Below, one piece after another: positions 33,751-44,115 of a stretch of 64,000 bases of DNA. The translations under genes and the position numbers were made by a program. This DNA comes from Xiphydria camelus (taxonomy: Eukaryota; Arthropoda; Insecta; Hymenoptera; Xiphydriidae), in contig OY783194.1 of assembly GCA_963678675.1 (NCBI GenBank), positions 12,112,451 through 12,176,450 on the forward strand, in the 5' to 3' direction. The notes below the pieces were generated by a model. It made no database searches. It was not told the origin of the DNA and saw only the letters and a program-made list of their open reading frames with translations. Numbering within the stretch: the first letter of the stretch is position 1; each line of letters opens with the position of its first letter.

Positions 33751-34357
33751 GGTACGCTAATAGCAAGGGAGGGGGCAGAAGAATGCAGCTTACGTATATC
33801 TGATGCAGCACTCGTTGTAATATAAATTCCAAATACAGAATAATTTCATATAATACATTTTACGTAATGGAAATAAGGTCTAAAAATCCAAAATATGATT
33901 TTTCCTTCAAAAATTTAAGAAATGGTTGTTTTTCAAACATGTATATCGTCTATACTACTTGACTTAATTTCAAATATATTTGGCTCGTTTTACGTAGAAT
34001 TTGTATATACTTTAATTTATAAACGAGTAAAATTTTTCCTAGAAATGCATCATTTAGGAGTTATTAGTGAAAAACTGAAAAAAGTCGAAAAATTTCGAAG
34101 TTTTTGGGACATCCCTCATACAGCACAAGCAGAAAATTGGTGCAAACTTAAAAAAACTCTTTTTACATGGAAATGAAAAGATTAAAACCATTTCCAGCTT
34201 TCCGAGAATTATTTCGCCTACACCCCCCTTTTTGGCCTATGTTGTCTGGCCTATAAGCAATATGTAAAAAAGATCAAGAAATACAAATCATTTACAAAGC
34301 ATCTAAATGATATTTGAAGCAATTGATTGTCAAAAAGAAGGAATTAATTTAACTTAA

Positions 34358-34537
34358 CTAGGTAATTATCAGGCCAAACAACTTTTAACAACAATCACTT
34401 CACGTCTGATGTTTCGGTTCCTCTTCGAACCCTCTTCGGAGACCTAATTACGTCTCCGAAGGGGGTTCGAAGAGGAACCGATACATCAGACGTGAAGTGA
34501 TTGTTGTTAAAAGTTGTTTGGCCTGATAATTACCTAG
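34358..34537. mobile_element. 180-bp palindromic MITE bordered by TTAA
   Basis: CTAGGTAATTATCAGGCC and its inverse bracket nearly perfect arms of about 85 bp, including CCTCTTCGAACCCTCTTCGG and its mirror. TTAA borders both ends, but because TTAA is itself a palindrome this could be part of the inverted repeat. It lies in the presumed intron or flank of the Mutator-like gene. Confidence 0.7.
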
Positions 34538-34632
34538 TTAAATTAAATTAATTTTAAACTACTACAGGCAACATAAGTATTACATTAAGAAAAGAAGGAA
34601 TGAAAAAGTCACTAAATCGATTAAAAAAATAT

Positions 34633-35540
34633 TTACAGCTGTTTCTTCATTCCCTCTAAGTTTTGTAGAGTTAGCAATTTTTCCAAGTCTGCAGTCTTTT
34701 CACAACTTTCTTTTGCCACTCTCTCCACAGCCTGACCCACATCTGCTTCATATTTTTTGAATGTTTTATAGCTGAAACCAGTTGAATTGATACATGCACA
34801 GAATTTAGTCAGCGGTGAAAAATGCATGCCACTATGAGTGAGCCCTGAAAAAAAACGAAATACATCAGTAAACACATAAAAATGAGCTATAGCAACAGTC
34901 ATTTAAAGGGCCCCATACACCTCGTTCTTCTCTGTCGTTTTTAACTGACGGTTAATTGTGAAATCGTATTCTCGAATCCGATTCTAGAAGCAGACCCTTG
35001 TCGAGCATGCATTTTAATGAAATCTTTTCACACTGGGATACTAAAGAATTTAGGTCGGATTCCGCCGGCGGCAGTATCCCAGTGTGAAAAGACGTCAAAT
35101 GCATGCTCGACAAGGGTCCGCTTCTAGAATCGGATTCGAGAATACGATTCCAGAATCTAAGTGTGAAACTGCTCTAATAGTATTCGGGTAAAACCCCACA
35201 AAACCAAGGTGTGTGGGCAAAGACCGTCGGTTTTGCACGTCATTCCAAAACTCAGACGAGGCTTGATTTTTGTCGGTTAAAAACGTCGGTTACAAACGAC
35301 AGAGAAGAACGAGGTGTGGGGCCCTTAATAAATAATTACCTAATGCTGCTTTCCAACTATTATCAAAGCGTTCTCCCTTTCTGCCCCTTGTACTGTACCT
35401 TTTTCCAGAAGGTACGATATTTAGAATGAGGCATTTGTGACAACGCATCGTCAAAATTGAACCAAATCCTTCCCTCGTTTCCTGTTCGCTGAAATCCAAA
35501 AACTGGCATTTTCTTTGCAGTCAATGCACCAAAGACCTTT
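34633..35540 (-). pseudogene. Mutator-like gene, internal exons
   Basis: On the minus strand 35499-35340 reads GFGSILTMRCHKCLILNIVP to FDNSWKAALG and stops at AG/GTAATT (donor, 35339). The acceptor TTTTTTTTCAG at 34845 joins in phase to give KAALG-LTHSGMHFSPLTKF, then TGFSYKTFKKYEADVGQAVE and RVAKESCEKTADLEKL. These blocks resemble the Mutator-like transposase domain family (large insect and cnidarian repeats). The intron is filled by the MITE at 34907-35324. A GTAAAT donor-like site at 34636 may lead to a further exon that I cannot find. A frameshift near 35490 and the X insertion upstream break the gene. Confidence 0.68.
34907..35324. mobile_element. TTAA-bordered MITE with an inner palindrome
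   Basis: AGGGCCCCATACACCTCG at the left and CGAGGTGTGGGGCCC at the right are inverted, with TTAA outside (34903-34906, 35325-35328). Inside, GAATCGTATTCTCGAATCCG (34956) and its inverse (near 35135-35154) form a second inverted repeat of about 90-bp arms, so this may be one MITE inserted in another. It lies in an intron of the Mutator-like gene. Confidence 0.78.
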
Positions 35541-36100
35541 TAGGCCAGGCAACATAGAGTTGTAGGCGAAATAATTCTCGGAAAGCTGGAAATAGTTTTA
35601 ATCTTTTCATTTGCATGTAAAAAGAGTTTTTTAAAGTTTGCACCAATTTTCTGCTCGTACTGTATGAGGGGTGTCCCAAAAACTTCGAAATTTTTCGACT
35701 TTTTTCAGTTTTTGACTAATAACTCCTAAATGATGCATTTCTAGGAAAATTTTATTCTTTTATAAATTAAAGTATATAAAATTCTACGTAAAACGAGCCC
35801 CACGTATTTGAAATTAAGTCAAGTAGTATAGACGATATACATGTTTGAAGAACAACCATTTCTTAAATTTTTGAAGGAAAAATCATATTTTGGATTTTTA
35901 GACCTTATTTCCATTACGTAAAATGCATTATATGAAATTATTCTGTATTTGGAATTTATATCACAGATATACGTAAGCTGCATTCTTCTGTCCCCTCCCT
36001 TGTTATTAGCGTATCCCATAAGTTTCTTCCGCGCCACGCTATGAATGACTCTAGCCGGCTATGTTTATATAAACATGCTTAAGAAAGGATTTCTTTCATG

Positions 36101-36400
36101 TCATTGAAGAAGCAAATCGCACGTAGAGACACGGTTCATAAAGCCGGTCTCCGTCAATAGGCGTGGAACATACTCTTGATAAGGTCCCATATCTGTTGTT
36201 GCTGGGTGGCCGCTGCGGTCTTCATCTTTCAAGTCAAAATTGCCAGCTCTAAATTTCTTAAACCAATTGTGGACGATCCTAATAGTCGTAGTACCTCCCC
36301 TGTAAACGGTGCCAATCTCGTCTGCAGTGTCCTTTGCACTATTACTTTTTTTAAAGCAATGAAACATAATATGGCATAACTGTTTATGTTGACTATCCAT
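36101..36400 (-). pseudogene. Mariner N-terminal fragment, left arm of X copy B
   Basis: MDSQHKQLCHIMFHCFKKSN to SGHPATTD is the mariner paired HTH, as in copy A. The frame then continues to MNRVSTCDLLLQ, showing the deletion junction between the linker and the region before the first catalytic Asp. No catalytic residues remain. Confidence 0.8.
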
Positions 36401-36599
36401 TTTGAACGGTGTAGAGAAAAATTTTTAAAGAGACTTTGTCACCGATGAAATGCACTGTGAAAGAGCTCTGGGATTATTGGAAGCAATTTTGGTCAAGTAA
36501 AGTTCTCCAGAAAGAAAAGAGTGTTACCAATGCGAGGCTTCAGCAGTGTAAAGTTGCATGACGAAGTAGTGTGCCAATAGATTTATATACCATTTTCAG

Positions 36600-38060
36600 G
36601 AGAATCTCATTTCATAAAAAAACAGAATACGAACTCAGAAAGTACTTCACATATGAATTGGCTCCATATCCACCATCTTTATTTGATGAACAAGGAATGA
36701 TGAGGAAGTCACGTAAATCTATTTTTTATGATTTATTTGATCCAGTTAAAACTCTGTCAAATATCGGAAGTGCTCTCTATTTGATTGACGGTGGATTCCT
36801 ACTTCACCAAGTACTTTGGGAGTTAAGAGAAAGATTCTCTTCAATCCTCAACAAATACGTAGATTATGTCAAAAAATACTTTGGGGCGCGATCAATCATA
36901 GTATTTGATGGCTATCCAGACGACCCTACAGGGAAGAGCACAAAATCTACAGAACGCCTTAGAAGGAACAAGTTTATTGCAGCGAACGTTGAATTTGATG
37001 AAACGATGTTATTGACAATGTCAAAACATAAATTTCTCTCCAATGAAGGGAACAAAAAACGAATAAGCTCAATGCTGATTCAAAAATTTGCAGATGAAAA
37101 CATCGCTGTCAAACAAGCTGTAGAGGATGCCGACACAACCTTTGTCAGACGGGCTATAGAAAATGCTACACACTCCGAATATGTGATTGTAGTAGGAGAA
37201 GACATTAATCTTTTAATAATTATTACTGCATTAGCTCCTAACAGCGATCCATCTTTTTTTATGAAGCCTGGAAAAGGAAAGTCAGAGACCGTCTTCTATT
37301 CCCCGACACACTTCAAGATGTCAAACAATGTTAAAGAAAGTATATTATTTCTTCACGCGTTCAGCGGATGCGATTCAACATCAGCCATTTTCAGACAGGG
37401 GAAGATGAAGTTTGTAAAACTTCTCGACAAAGATGCAGAGGTACAAAGAACTCTGTCGACATATTCAAAAACCGTGACGCGACTACAGATGAAATTGGTG
37501 CTGCCGGCGAAAAAGTAATTACGGCTTTGTATTCTGGATCACTTCTTCAATCTTCCTCTCTGAATGAAATACGCTTGAAACTGTTCACCAAATCCTTAAT
37601 ACAAAATACTTTCAACTTAGCTACTCTTCCTCCAACTGAAGAAGCTGCTAGACTGCACGCAATGAGGGCTTTTCTACCAATTAATTTGTGGAATGGTCAT
37701 TTGATGGACCCAGTTCAATGGGGTTGAAAGGTTACTAAGCGTGGGCTGCTTCCAGTACCATCAACAGCCGAACAAGCCCCGCGGGAACTATTTAATAACA
37801 CTGCCTGCAAATGTTTGAAAGGGTGCCGAAAAGCTTGTGGTTGCAGGAAGCAAGGAATGAAATGTTCCCCAATATGCTTTAATTACAAAGGAGTGTCCTG
37901 CACTAATACACCAGATGAAATTGATGATGACTTAAACGAGGATGCAGTGGTGCTACCTGACAATGATGACGAATTAGAAGACCTCCAGGATGACGAGAAA
38001 TTTAAAATGGACCAATTGCTTCAGTCAGCTTCTACTTCCAAACGTAGCAAATTGAATTAA
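36600..38060 (+). pseudogene. PIN/FEN1-like nuclease with C-terminal CXC zinc domain
   Basis: An acceptor-like ATTTTCAG ends at 36599. The exon then reads FHKKTEYELRKYFTYELAPY, followed by acidic motifs in the order of a FEN1/XPG-type PIN fold: LIDGGFLLH, IVFDGYPDD, VEDADTTFVRRAI, VVGEDINLL and FLHAFSGCDSTSAIF (helix-hairpin-helix-like). A linker (LPPTEEAARLHAM, WNGHLMDPVQWG) leads to CKCLKGCRKACGCRKQGMKC and SPICFNYKGVSC, a CXC/tesmin-like cysteine cluster, then an acidic tail and SKRSKLN. The expected activity is metal-dependent nucleic-acid cleavage; the role in the element is unknown. Lesions: a frameshift near 37450-37465 and TGG to TGA at 37725-37727. The N-terminus is missing here but partly preserved in copy A. 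Confidence 0.78.
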
Positions 38061-38426
38061 CATTGTATTTATATAATTTTTTAATTTTGATATCAATTTT
38101 TTACCCACACATCGAAGCTTACATCAAAGATTTTTGTACTTCAACTCAATTTTTTATGTTTTAATTACATATTTTCATCACAATGTGCATTTTTATATTT
38201 AAATCCCTGGATTCAGCACCAAATATTGTACCAGTGTTCGCATATACGATCTGATACACGATATGATAACTGTAGGGTATCCAGCTATTATATTATTTAC
38301 TTCATATATTACATTTTATATTGCAAAAATAAAGCAAATAATCTATAAGCTGTTTATGGGGTCGGTTGCAGTCATCCCAGAGCTCTTTCACAGTGCATTT
38401 CATCGGTGACAAAATCTCTTTAAAAA

Positions 38427-38693
38427 TTGTTCTCTACACCGTTCAAAATGGATAGTCAACATAAACATTTCCGACATATTATGCTTCATTGCTTTAAAAA
38501 AAGTAATAATGCAAAGGACACTGCAGACGAGATTTGCACCGTTTACGGGGGTGGTACTACGACTATTAGGATCGTCCACAATTGGTTTAATAAATTTAGA
38601 GCTGGCAATTTTCACTTGAAAGATGAAGACCGCAGCGGCCGCCCAGCAACGACGGATACGGACCTTATCAAGAGTATGTTCCACACCTATTGA
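38427..38693 (+). pseudogene. Mariner N-terminal fragment, right arm of X copy B
   Basis: KMDSQHKHFRHIMLHCFKKS to SGRPATTDTDLIKSMF mirrors the left-arm fragment and points outward. Downstream, in another frame, CDFLLQRHERNPFLKH follows, the segment that normally precedes the first catalytic Asp, and then the sequence departs from mariner at VYINIAG. Confidence 0.8.
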
Positions 38694-39394
38694 CGGACAC
38701 CGGCCTTATGAACCGTGTCTCTACATGCGATTTTCTTCTTCAGCGACATGAAAGAAATCCTTTCTTAAACATGTTTATATAAACATAGCCGGCTAGAGTC
38801 ATTCATAGCGTGGCGCGGAAGAAACTTATGGGATACGCTAATAGCAAGGTAGGGGGCAGAACCCGAGGCGAAATTTCTATATTCACTTTGACACTGAACA
38901 CCCAGCTAGTTTCCCTTGCGCTAGCAGTGTCTTCAGTGTCAAAGTAGTGTTCATGTCCATGTGAAAATGACACTGACTTTGACACTGCTGACCCTACATA
39001 ATTCCATTTTCGGTAGTAGCAGGGTCAAGTCAGTGTCTTTGAACGCAAACTTTCTATACTCATTTTGACACTGGTGACCCTGATATTCAGGGTCTTCAGC
39101 GTGGTTAGCAGGTAGCTGAAATTCAGGGTATTCAGGTTGGAAATAGGGTTTTCTTAAATATGTATGCGATCTATGTAAACTCCACAGAAAGTATAGGACT
39201 AGAATTTTGCTACTTCAAATTGTTGCAGTGCCTTGATAATTTCTTCCTTATGATACAAATAAAAATAATTTTGTTACCGAATTTTTTAAACATTATTTAA
39301 CAGATCTATGAAGTAGTTCTATACTTTTTGCAGAGTCTATCGACTGCATACATTTTTAATACAGAAGTTTACAACATGATGAATATCATTTAAA

Positions 39395-39575
39395 AGTTAA
39401 TTATATTATAAATATATATTCACATAATATGTATAGTTATATAATTGCAATATGATATTTATAGTATTTATAATACATATTCATATTATTTATAATTATA
39501 TAGTAATAACGTAATATTTATAGTATTTGTAATATATATTCATAATATTTATAGTTATATAGTAATAATATAATT
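39395..39575 (+). repeat. AT-rich minisatellite, period about 60 bp
   Basis: ATTTATAGTATTTRTAATA recurs at about 39457 and 39516, then ATATTTATAGTTATATAG at 39546. Made only of A and T apart from a few bases. It may be hard to assemble or sequence. Confidence 0.65.
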
Positions 39576-39689
39576 CAATATCATAAAATAAAAAAATCTG
39601 CAATATACAAAATTGATTTTCACTTGACTAACATTTTTAGAACTATTTCCGGTTGTTGTTGATGTAGCAACTACTGGAACTGCTGCAGC

Positions 39690-39976
39690 AACGTTTCTAG
39701 AATACATCATTTTAATTCGCAATCATATTACTGCATGTAAGTGATTAAAGCTTTAAAATTGATTTACTTACCAAGCAATCCTTTGAATAATTTCGGATTT
39801 ACTCCAGGTCGGGACGTTCTTTTTATTAGATGCCTCTCCGCGTTCGATGGCCGTCCTACTTTTGATTTTCCCGCTTCCTCTTTTCTTCCCGGTTTCACTC
39901 GCCCGCGATCCTCCTTATCGACCATCGTTTCTCTTCGCTGAATACTTCCTACCTTACCTCCTCCCCGCTTGACCAT
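39690..39976 (-). other. Possible spliced coding remnant in the CCCGAGG element
   Basis: Minus frame from ATG at 39976: MVKRGGGKVGSIQRRETMVD, then a basic part with VGRPSNAERHLIKR and PGVNPKLFKGLLG, which ends exactly at a strong donor (TTG/GTAAGT, 39772). The next acceptor (ATTCTAG, about 39700) would add only eight codons before a stop, so this may be a short C-terminus. I do not recognise a family. The R-G-R-P-like VGRPS could be a degenerate AT-hook, but that is weak. Confidence 0.35.
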
Positions 39977-40640
39977 CTGATCTAACCTCCTAAACTTGCC
40001 CTAACCTCTATCTTTCCCCCGCTTTCCTTTTCCGTAATTTCTGCCTTTCTTCCTCTTCCCGCACTTATCTATTATCTTATCAGGTGCCTATCTATCTTTC
40101 CTTCACGCTTGCCTCATTTTTCGGCTTCCCTATACCTATATTCACTTATTTCTTCGCTTTTCACTCACTCTCTCTCACACGTCAACCGCATGCTTCCACT
40201 ACCGCTAACCAAGTCTTAAAATAAGAATTCTCTTGTCAACATTTTTCTAAATTTGTTATTATATCTTTTGATAAATATTCTTGCATAGACGCAAATCATC
40301 CTACATTAATTGATTGTCTTTGATTTACTATAATATGTGCTTTTTAATATATGCTGCATAGAAGTAAAAGGTATTGAAATTCAAAATTACGAGTAAAAAA
40401 CTTATATTTCAAGAACTTAGAGAAATTTTTAGAGTTTCGGACTTAGAATATTTTCAACATGACGAACGAGACAGAAAAATGTCGGTCTCCTGCATGTAGG
40501 GACTTGAAAATAATAAATTTTCTAAGTCCGAAAACCTGACAATTTTTCTAAGTTCTTGAAATATAAGTTTTTTATTCATAATTTTGAATTTCAATACCTT
40601 TTGCTTCTATGCAGTAAAGGGGCTCTGGCGTGTGTTCAGC
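39977..40640. other. Pyrimidine-rich and AT-rich interior of the CCCGAGG element
   Basis: 39977-40170 is CT-rich with no repeat unit. At 40376-40440 and 40540-40600 a 60-bp segment (GGTATTGAAATTCAAAATTA and its inverse) forms a hairpin around AAGTTCTTGAAATATAAG words. No gene. Confidence 0.5.
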
Positions 40641-41551
40641 GTGAAGTAAAAATCATAGAGAGGCATAGCAGTGTGTTCAGTGTCAAAATGAATATAAAAT
40701 CTTCGACTTGGGTAAGAGCAGTGTGTTCAGGGTCTAAATGAGTATGAAAATAAAATTTCCGGTTGAACCTTATTCGACACTGACGACCCTTCTATTGGTT
40801 AGAATGAAAGAATGTAGCGTAGTCAGGGTGAAAGCAGCGCCAAAACAGTGTGTTCAGGGTGAAGTAAGGGTCATAGAGGGGCATAGCAGTGTCTTCAGTG
40901 TCAAAGTAGTGTTCATGTCCATGTGAAAATGACACTGACTTGGACACTGCTGACCCTACGTAATTCCATTTTCGGTAGTAGCAGGGTGAAAGCAGCGTCA
41001 AAACAGTGTGTTCAGGGTGAAGTAAGGGTCATAGCAGGGTGTTCAGTATCAAAATGAATATAGAAATTTCGCCTCGGGAAGAATGCAGCTTACGTATATC
41101 TGATACAGCACTCGCTGTGATATAAATTCCAAATACAGAATAATTTCATATAATACATTTTACGTAATGGAAATAAGGTCTAAAAATCCAAAATATGATT
41201 TTTCCTTCAAAAATTTAAGAAATGGTTGTTCTTCAAACATGCATATCGTCTATACTACTTGACTTAATTTCAAATATGTGGGGCTCGTTTTACGTAAAAT
41301 TTTATATACTTTAATTTATAAAAGAATAAAATTTTCCTAGAAATGCATCATTTAGGAGTTATTAGTGAAAAACTGAAAAAAGTCGAAAAATTTCGAAGTT
41401 TTTGGGACACCCCTCATACAGCACAAGCAGAAAATTGGTGCTAACTTTAAAAAACTCTTTTTACATGCAAATAAAAAGATTAAAACCATTTCCAGCTTTC
41501 CGAGAATTATTTCGCCTACACCCCCTTTTTTGGCCTATGTTGCCTGGCCTA

Positions 41552-41764
41552 TTTCCCGAGAACTGAGAATTCAACAAGCCGTCTTCCTTCCCCAGGATTT
41601 TCCTGTGTGGTTTCACTTGATGTTTCGGTCCTAACCTCTCTTTGCTCGCTCTCAATGTTCTTGCGTTTTTGACCAGCTTTTTCCTGTGCCAATCTTTGTT
41701 CATACACTTCATTTTTAACAATTCTACCATTCCACCGATATTTACCGTCTTTGTATCCTGACAT
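41552..41764 (-). pseudogene. Mutator-like gene, first exon part
   Basis: From ATG at 41764: MSGYKDGKYRWNGRIVKNEV, then YEQRLAQEKAGQKRKN, a charged linker and GEGRRLVEFSVLGK. This is the typical opening of the insect Mutator-like family, in which a short N-terminal segment precedes the CxxC region. The frame runs into the end of X copy B (41549). The next coding text is found 6 kb away at 35540 (KGLWCIDCKENASF). The frame is not continuous even if X and one TA are removed, so other small lesions exist. Confidence 0.65.
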
Positions 41765-42338
41765 ATTTCAATAGCATCGGTAAAAGTGGGTAAAAAATAC
41801 TCATTTTGGAACGATACGTAAACACGCGCAATAACGTAAGGTTATTCACTAGCTGGCCGGTGCCAACTACTGAAAAAATTATCCCACGGATTCCAACGTT
41901 GACACGTTTCGCGTCAAAAAAATATTAATCATTGTAATTTGTTTTAAATAGAAAAAAAAACATTTAATTGCAAAATCCACACTTAGAACATTTTTTGTTG
42001 CAGAAAAAAGGCATTTTAATATAGTTGAAACTATATAAACAATTAGTTGAAATAATTATATTTTATTGTCTTGCAGTTGGATTTGAGGTAACGTCTACGT
42101 CAAAAATTCACGATGTAGAGTTTTTGAAAATGAAAAAAAAATGTACAGATAAAATTTTAGGAAACTAACTACTTTTAACGATGAGAAATGTCTTAATACA
42201 TAATTCGTATGCCTTTTTCAGCTGGGAAATTTTTGTAAACGTTGGTTATATCCAATTTTCCATTTCACTTATTTTTGACTAACTTTTGGCATGGCTTATC
42301 CGTCCCAAACATCCTTAATAAGTGTTTCCTAACAAAGA
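41765..42338. other. Flank upstream of the Mutator-like gene
   Basis: AT-rich, with GCGCAATAACG near 41825-41840. It would contain the gene's promoter, but I see no convincing core elements. Nothing else supported. Confidence 0.4.
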
Positions 42339-42339
42339 T

Positions 42340-42743
42340 ACAGGGTGTCAAAGTTTCGGGAAAAAACTGGTTTTCTCATCATAACTTTTAAACCACTGAA
42401 TCGATTTTTATGAAATTTCGCACACAGACTAATGTAGTACACTTCTAAGTAATGATTAAATCATTTGTAGAAATTCTCCACTGGCGTAGATACTGGGGAT
42501 CGGTACCCCCTTCTGCCCCTCCCAATCTTCGGCGCCACTGGATATTTCACAAAGGAAATTCAATTTTTGGACTCTCCTGTTTAATTTAGAAAAAAATTAC
42601 CCTTGCAAAATTTTTATTTATGGTTTCGTTTTTGAGATATTTGAATTTATAGAGTTGCAGACAGGCCAAAACTTATGATTGAACTACCAAGAAAATACGA
42701 TATGAGAGGCTAAAACTGTTTTCAACATTTTATTACTGACGAG
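42340..42743 (+). repeat. Dispersed repeat, copy 2 (empty site for the TTAA MITE)
   Basis: It matches 26195-26698 apart from the 105-bp MITE at 26312-26416. At 42456-42459 there is one TTAA. The 20 bp before the repeat (CCCAAACATCCTTAATA) appear inverted at 27238-27255 next to the SINE, hinting that the full repeat is larger. Confidence 0.8.
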
Positions 42744-43780
42744 TCAACTTTAAACGGGATTATCTCGAAACTACTTCTTCAAAAACTGCTCGTGTTGTAG
42801 CGCAAAAAGTTATCGACCGATTTGGATGAAATTTTGGGAGGTTACTCTCACTAATATTATCGGAAGGATATATCTATTTTGAAAGGTAGCGTGTAAATAA
42901 ATAACTTTTTGGGAGTCAAATATGTCGAAAAAATGGTTGAAAATTCGACCTTTGGAGTAAAAGGCTCCCAAATTTTTAATTTTGCACTTTTTCATTATTG
43001 TTTGAGGTATATCCTTCCCCTTAATATGTCAGTAAACGAATGACACTTTTTAAATCTTGTTCAGATCAACAGAAAAAGAGTGACAACTGCAGCACTTTTC
43101 GACGTCGCGGAAAACAGGCGTCCGAAGACCCTTAATAACTCCGCCATTTTGTTGGTCATCCCAAAAAACAAAATTTTTTTTTAAACATGACAGTTATAAT
43201 AAACTCATGTCCAAATTTGAAAATGATCAGATTATCTTATCCCCTCTAAAAAAATTCCCGAAAAAAATACCTATTTTTCACGCTTCTAAAGGGATTTCTC
43301 GCCTTAAGATAGCGGCGCGATGCTAGTACCTATGGCAGACATTTATTGGAATAATGTTGGAATTCACAATAAAATTTTTAGTCGGGGGTTTTCGAGATCG
43401 CTAAATTAGAATGTGAAATGAAAATTTCGAAATTCAGTATCACAGAAACAAAGGTATGTTTATGTATTTAAAAATTCTTCGATTCAAATAAAAAATTCAG
43501 CCAATCATAGGTCCTTCTTTTTAGCTTTCTATTGAAAGACATTTATTTCTCAATTTTTCTTCTTGGCAGTCACTCTTGTGATTATTTTCTAAAACACTAA
43601 TCTGCATGTACCATAAAGCTATAGATTCAGATGAACTGCGACATGTGGCAGCAGCGCGCGTTGACCAATGAGATGTTTACAGTTTGCCGTTCACCACAAA
43701 AAGCAAACAAGTCATTGGCTAACGCATGGCGTTTATCATATGCTGCAACCTATCGAATGCAGCAAAAAGTTACCTAACTA
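42744..43780. other. Unannotated DNA, possibly the rest of the dispersed repeat
   Basis: No coding frame is supported. The sequence has several AAAAA-rich words and AAATTTTGGGAGG-type motifs commonly seen in insect interspersed repeats, but no second copy in the window to compare with. Confidence 0.35.
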
Positions 43781-44115
43781 ATTGAATCGCTTATTTGAGA
43801 AACCCTATATGTCCAAAAAACACGTTTTGAGAAAATCAAAGAAAACAGGTTTTTTGACTTGCTACTGAAAAATTGAATTCTACGATATTACAATTGTTTT
43901 AAACACACATTCTTACGTTCTTTTTAATACAAGTTAAATGAATGTCAGCAACATTTTTCTTAATTTTTGGAAGAAACATATTTGGACATGTTGGGTTTCT
44001 CAAAAAAAAAAGTTAATGAAATACTTCTTTATTTTGCATCTTTATTACACATTTAAAAAATATTGAATAATATTAAATAAACTAAAACAAAACGAGGTTA
44101 ACTGCTTCAGGAAAA

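Larger units (their letters stand above)
31081..33752 (+). mobile_element. Complete pogo/Tigger-type element, 2672 bp
   Basis: CCGTAAACCCCAGTAACTTTG and its inverse (CAAAGTTATGGGGTTTTACGG) form the ends. TA flanks both (31079-31080, 33753-33754). The insertion splits GGGATACGCTAATAGCAAGG of element X; the unsplit sequence is readable in copy B at about 38829-38850, which proves the TA duplication. Subterminal TGAACA words recur near both ends (31103, 31494, 33517). It contains one transposase gene. Confidence 0.93.
29175..34251 (-). mobile_element. Element X, copy A (TA-flanked, interrupted by a pogo element)
   Basis: The ends GGCCAGGCAACATAG and its inverse (ATGTTGTCTGGCC) are flanked by TA (29173-29174, 34252-34253). 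Without the pogo insertion at 31081-33752 the copy is about 2.4 kb. The left arm (29175 to about 30115) has a mariner N-terminal fragment. The centre holds an internally deleted PIN/CXC gene on the minus strand (30405-31051). The right arm resumes at 33755. A longer sister copy lies at 35543-41549 in opposite gene orientation. Confidence 0.88.
38862..41078 (-). mobile_element. 2.2-kb element with CCCGAGG ends and AA duplication
   Basis: CCCGAGGCGAAATTTCTATA and its inverse form TIRs of about 40 bp. Comparison with copy A of X (33762-33788) gives the uninterrupted GGGGCAGAAGAATGCAG, so AA was duplicated. Both subterminal regions are full of CAGTGTSTTCAG and GGTCATAG words. About 105 bp at 38926-39030 recur in the same orientation at 40887-40985. 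The middle holds an AT minisatellite (39395-39575) and a possible spliced minus-strand exon. The superfamily is uncertain. Confidence 0.85.
35543..41549 (+). mobile_element. Element X, copy B (TA-flanked, carries PIN/CXC gene)
   Basis: The ends are the same as copy A, GGCCAGGCAACATAG and CTATGTTGCCTGGCC, flanked by TA (35541-35542, 41550-41551). Without the nested element at 38862-41078 it is about 3.8 kb. Left arm 35543 to about 36475 and right arm from about 38370 are long inverted repeats, each with a mariner N-terminal fragment pointing outward. The centre carries the PIN/CXC gene on the plus strand. The copy is inserted in the Mutator-like gene whose pieces lie at 35540 and 41552. Confidence 0.9.

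Noticed and set aside
34354..34541. TTAA target duplication of the 180-bp palindrome as proof of piggyBac-type movement
   Set aside because: TTAA is self-complementary and could belong to the palindrome; no empty site is available for this copy.
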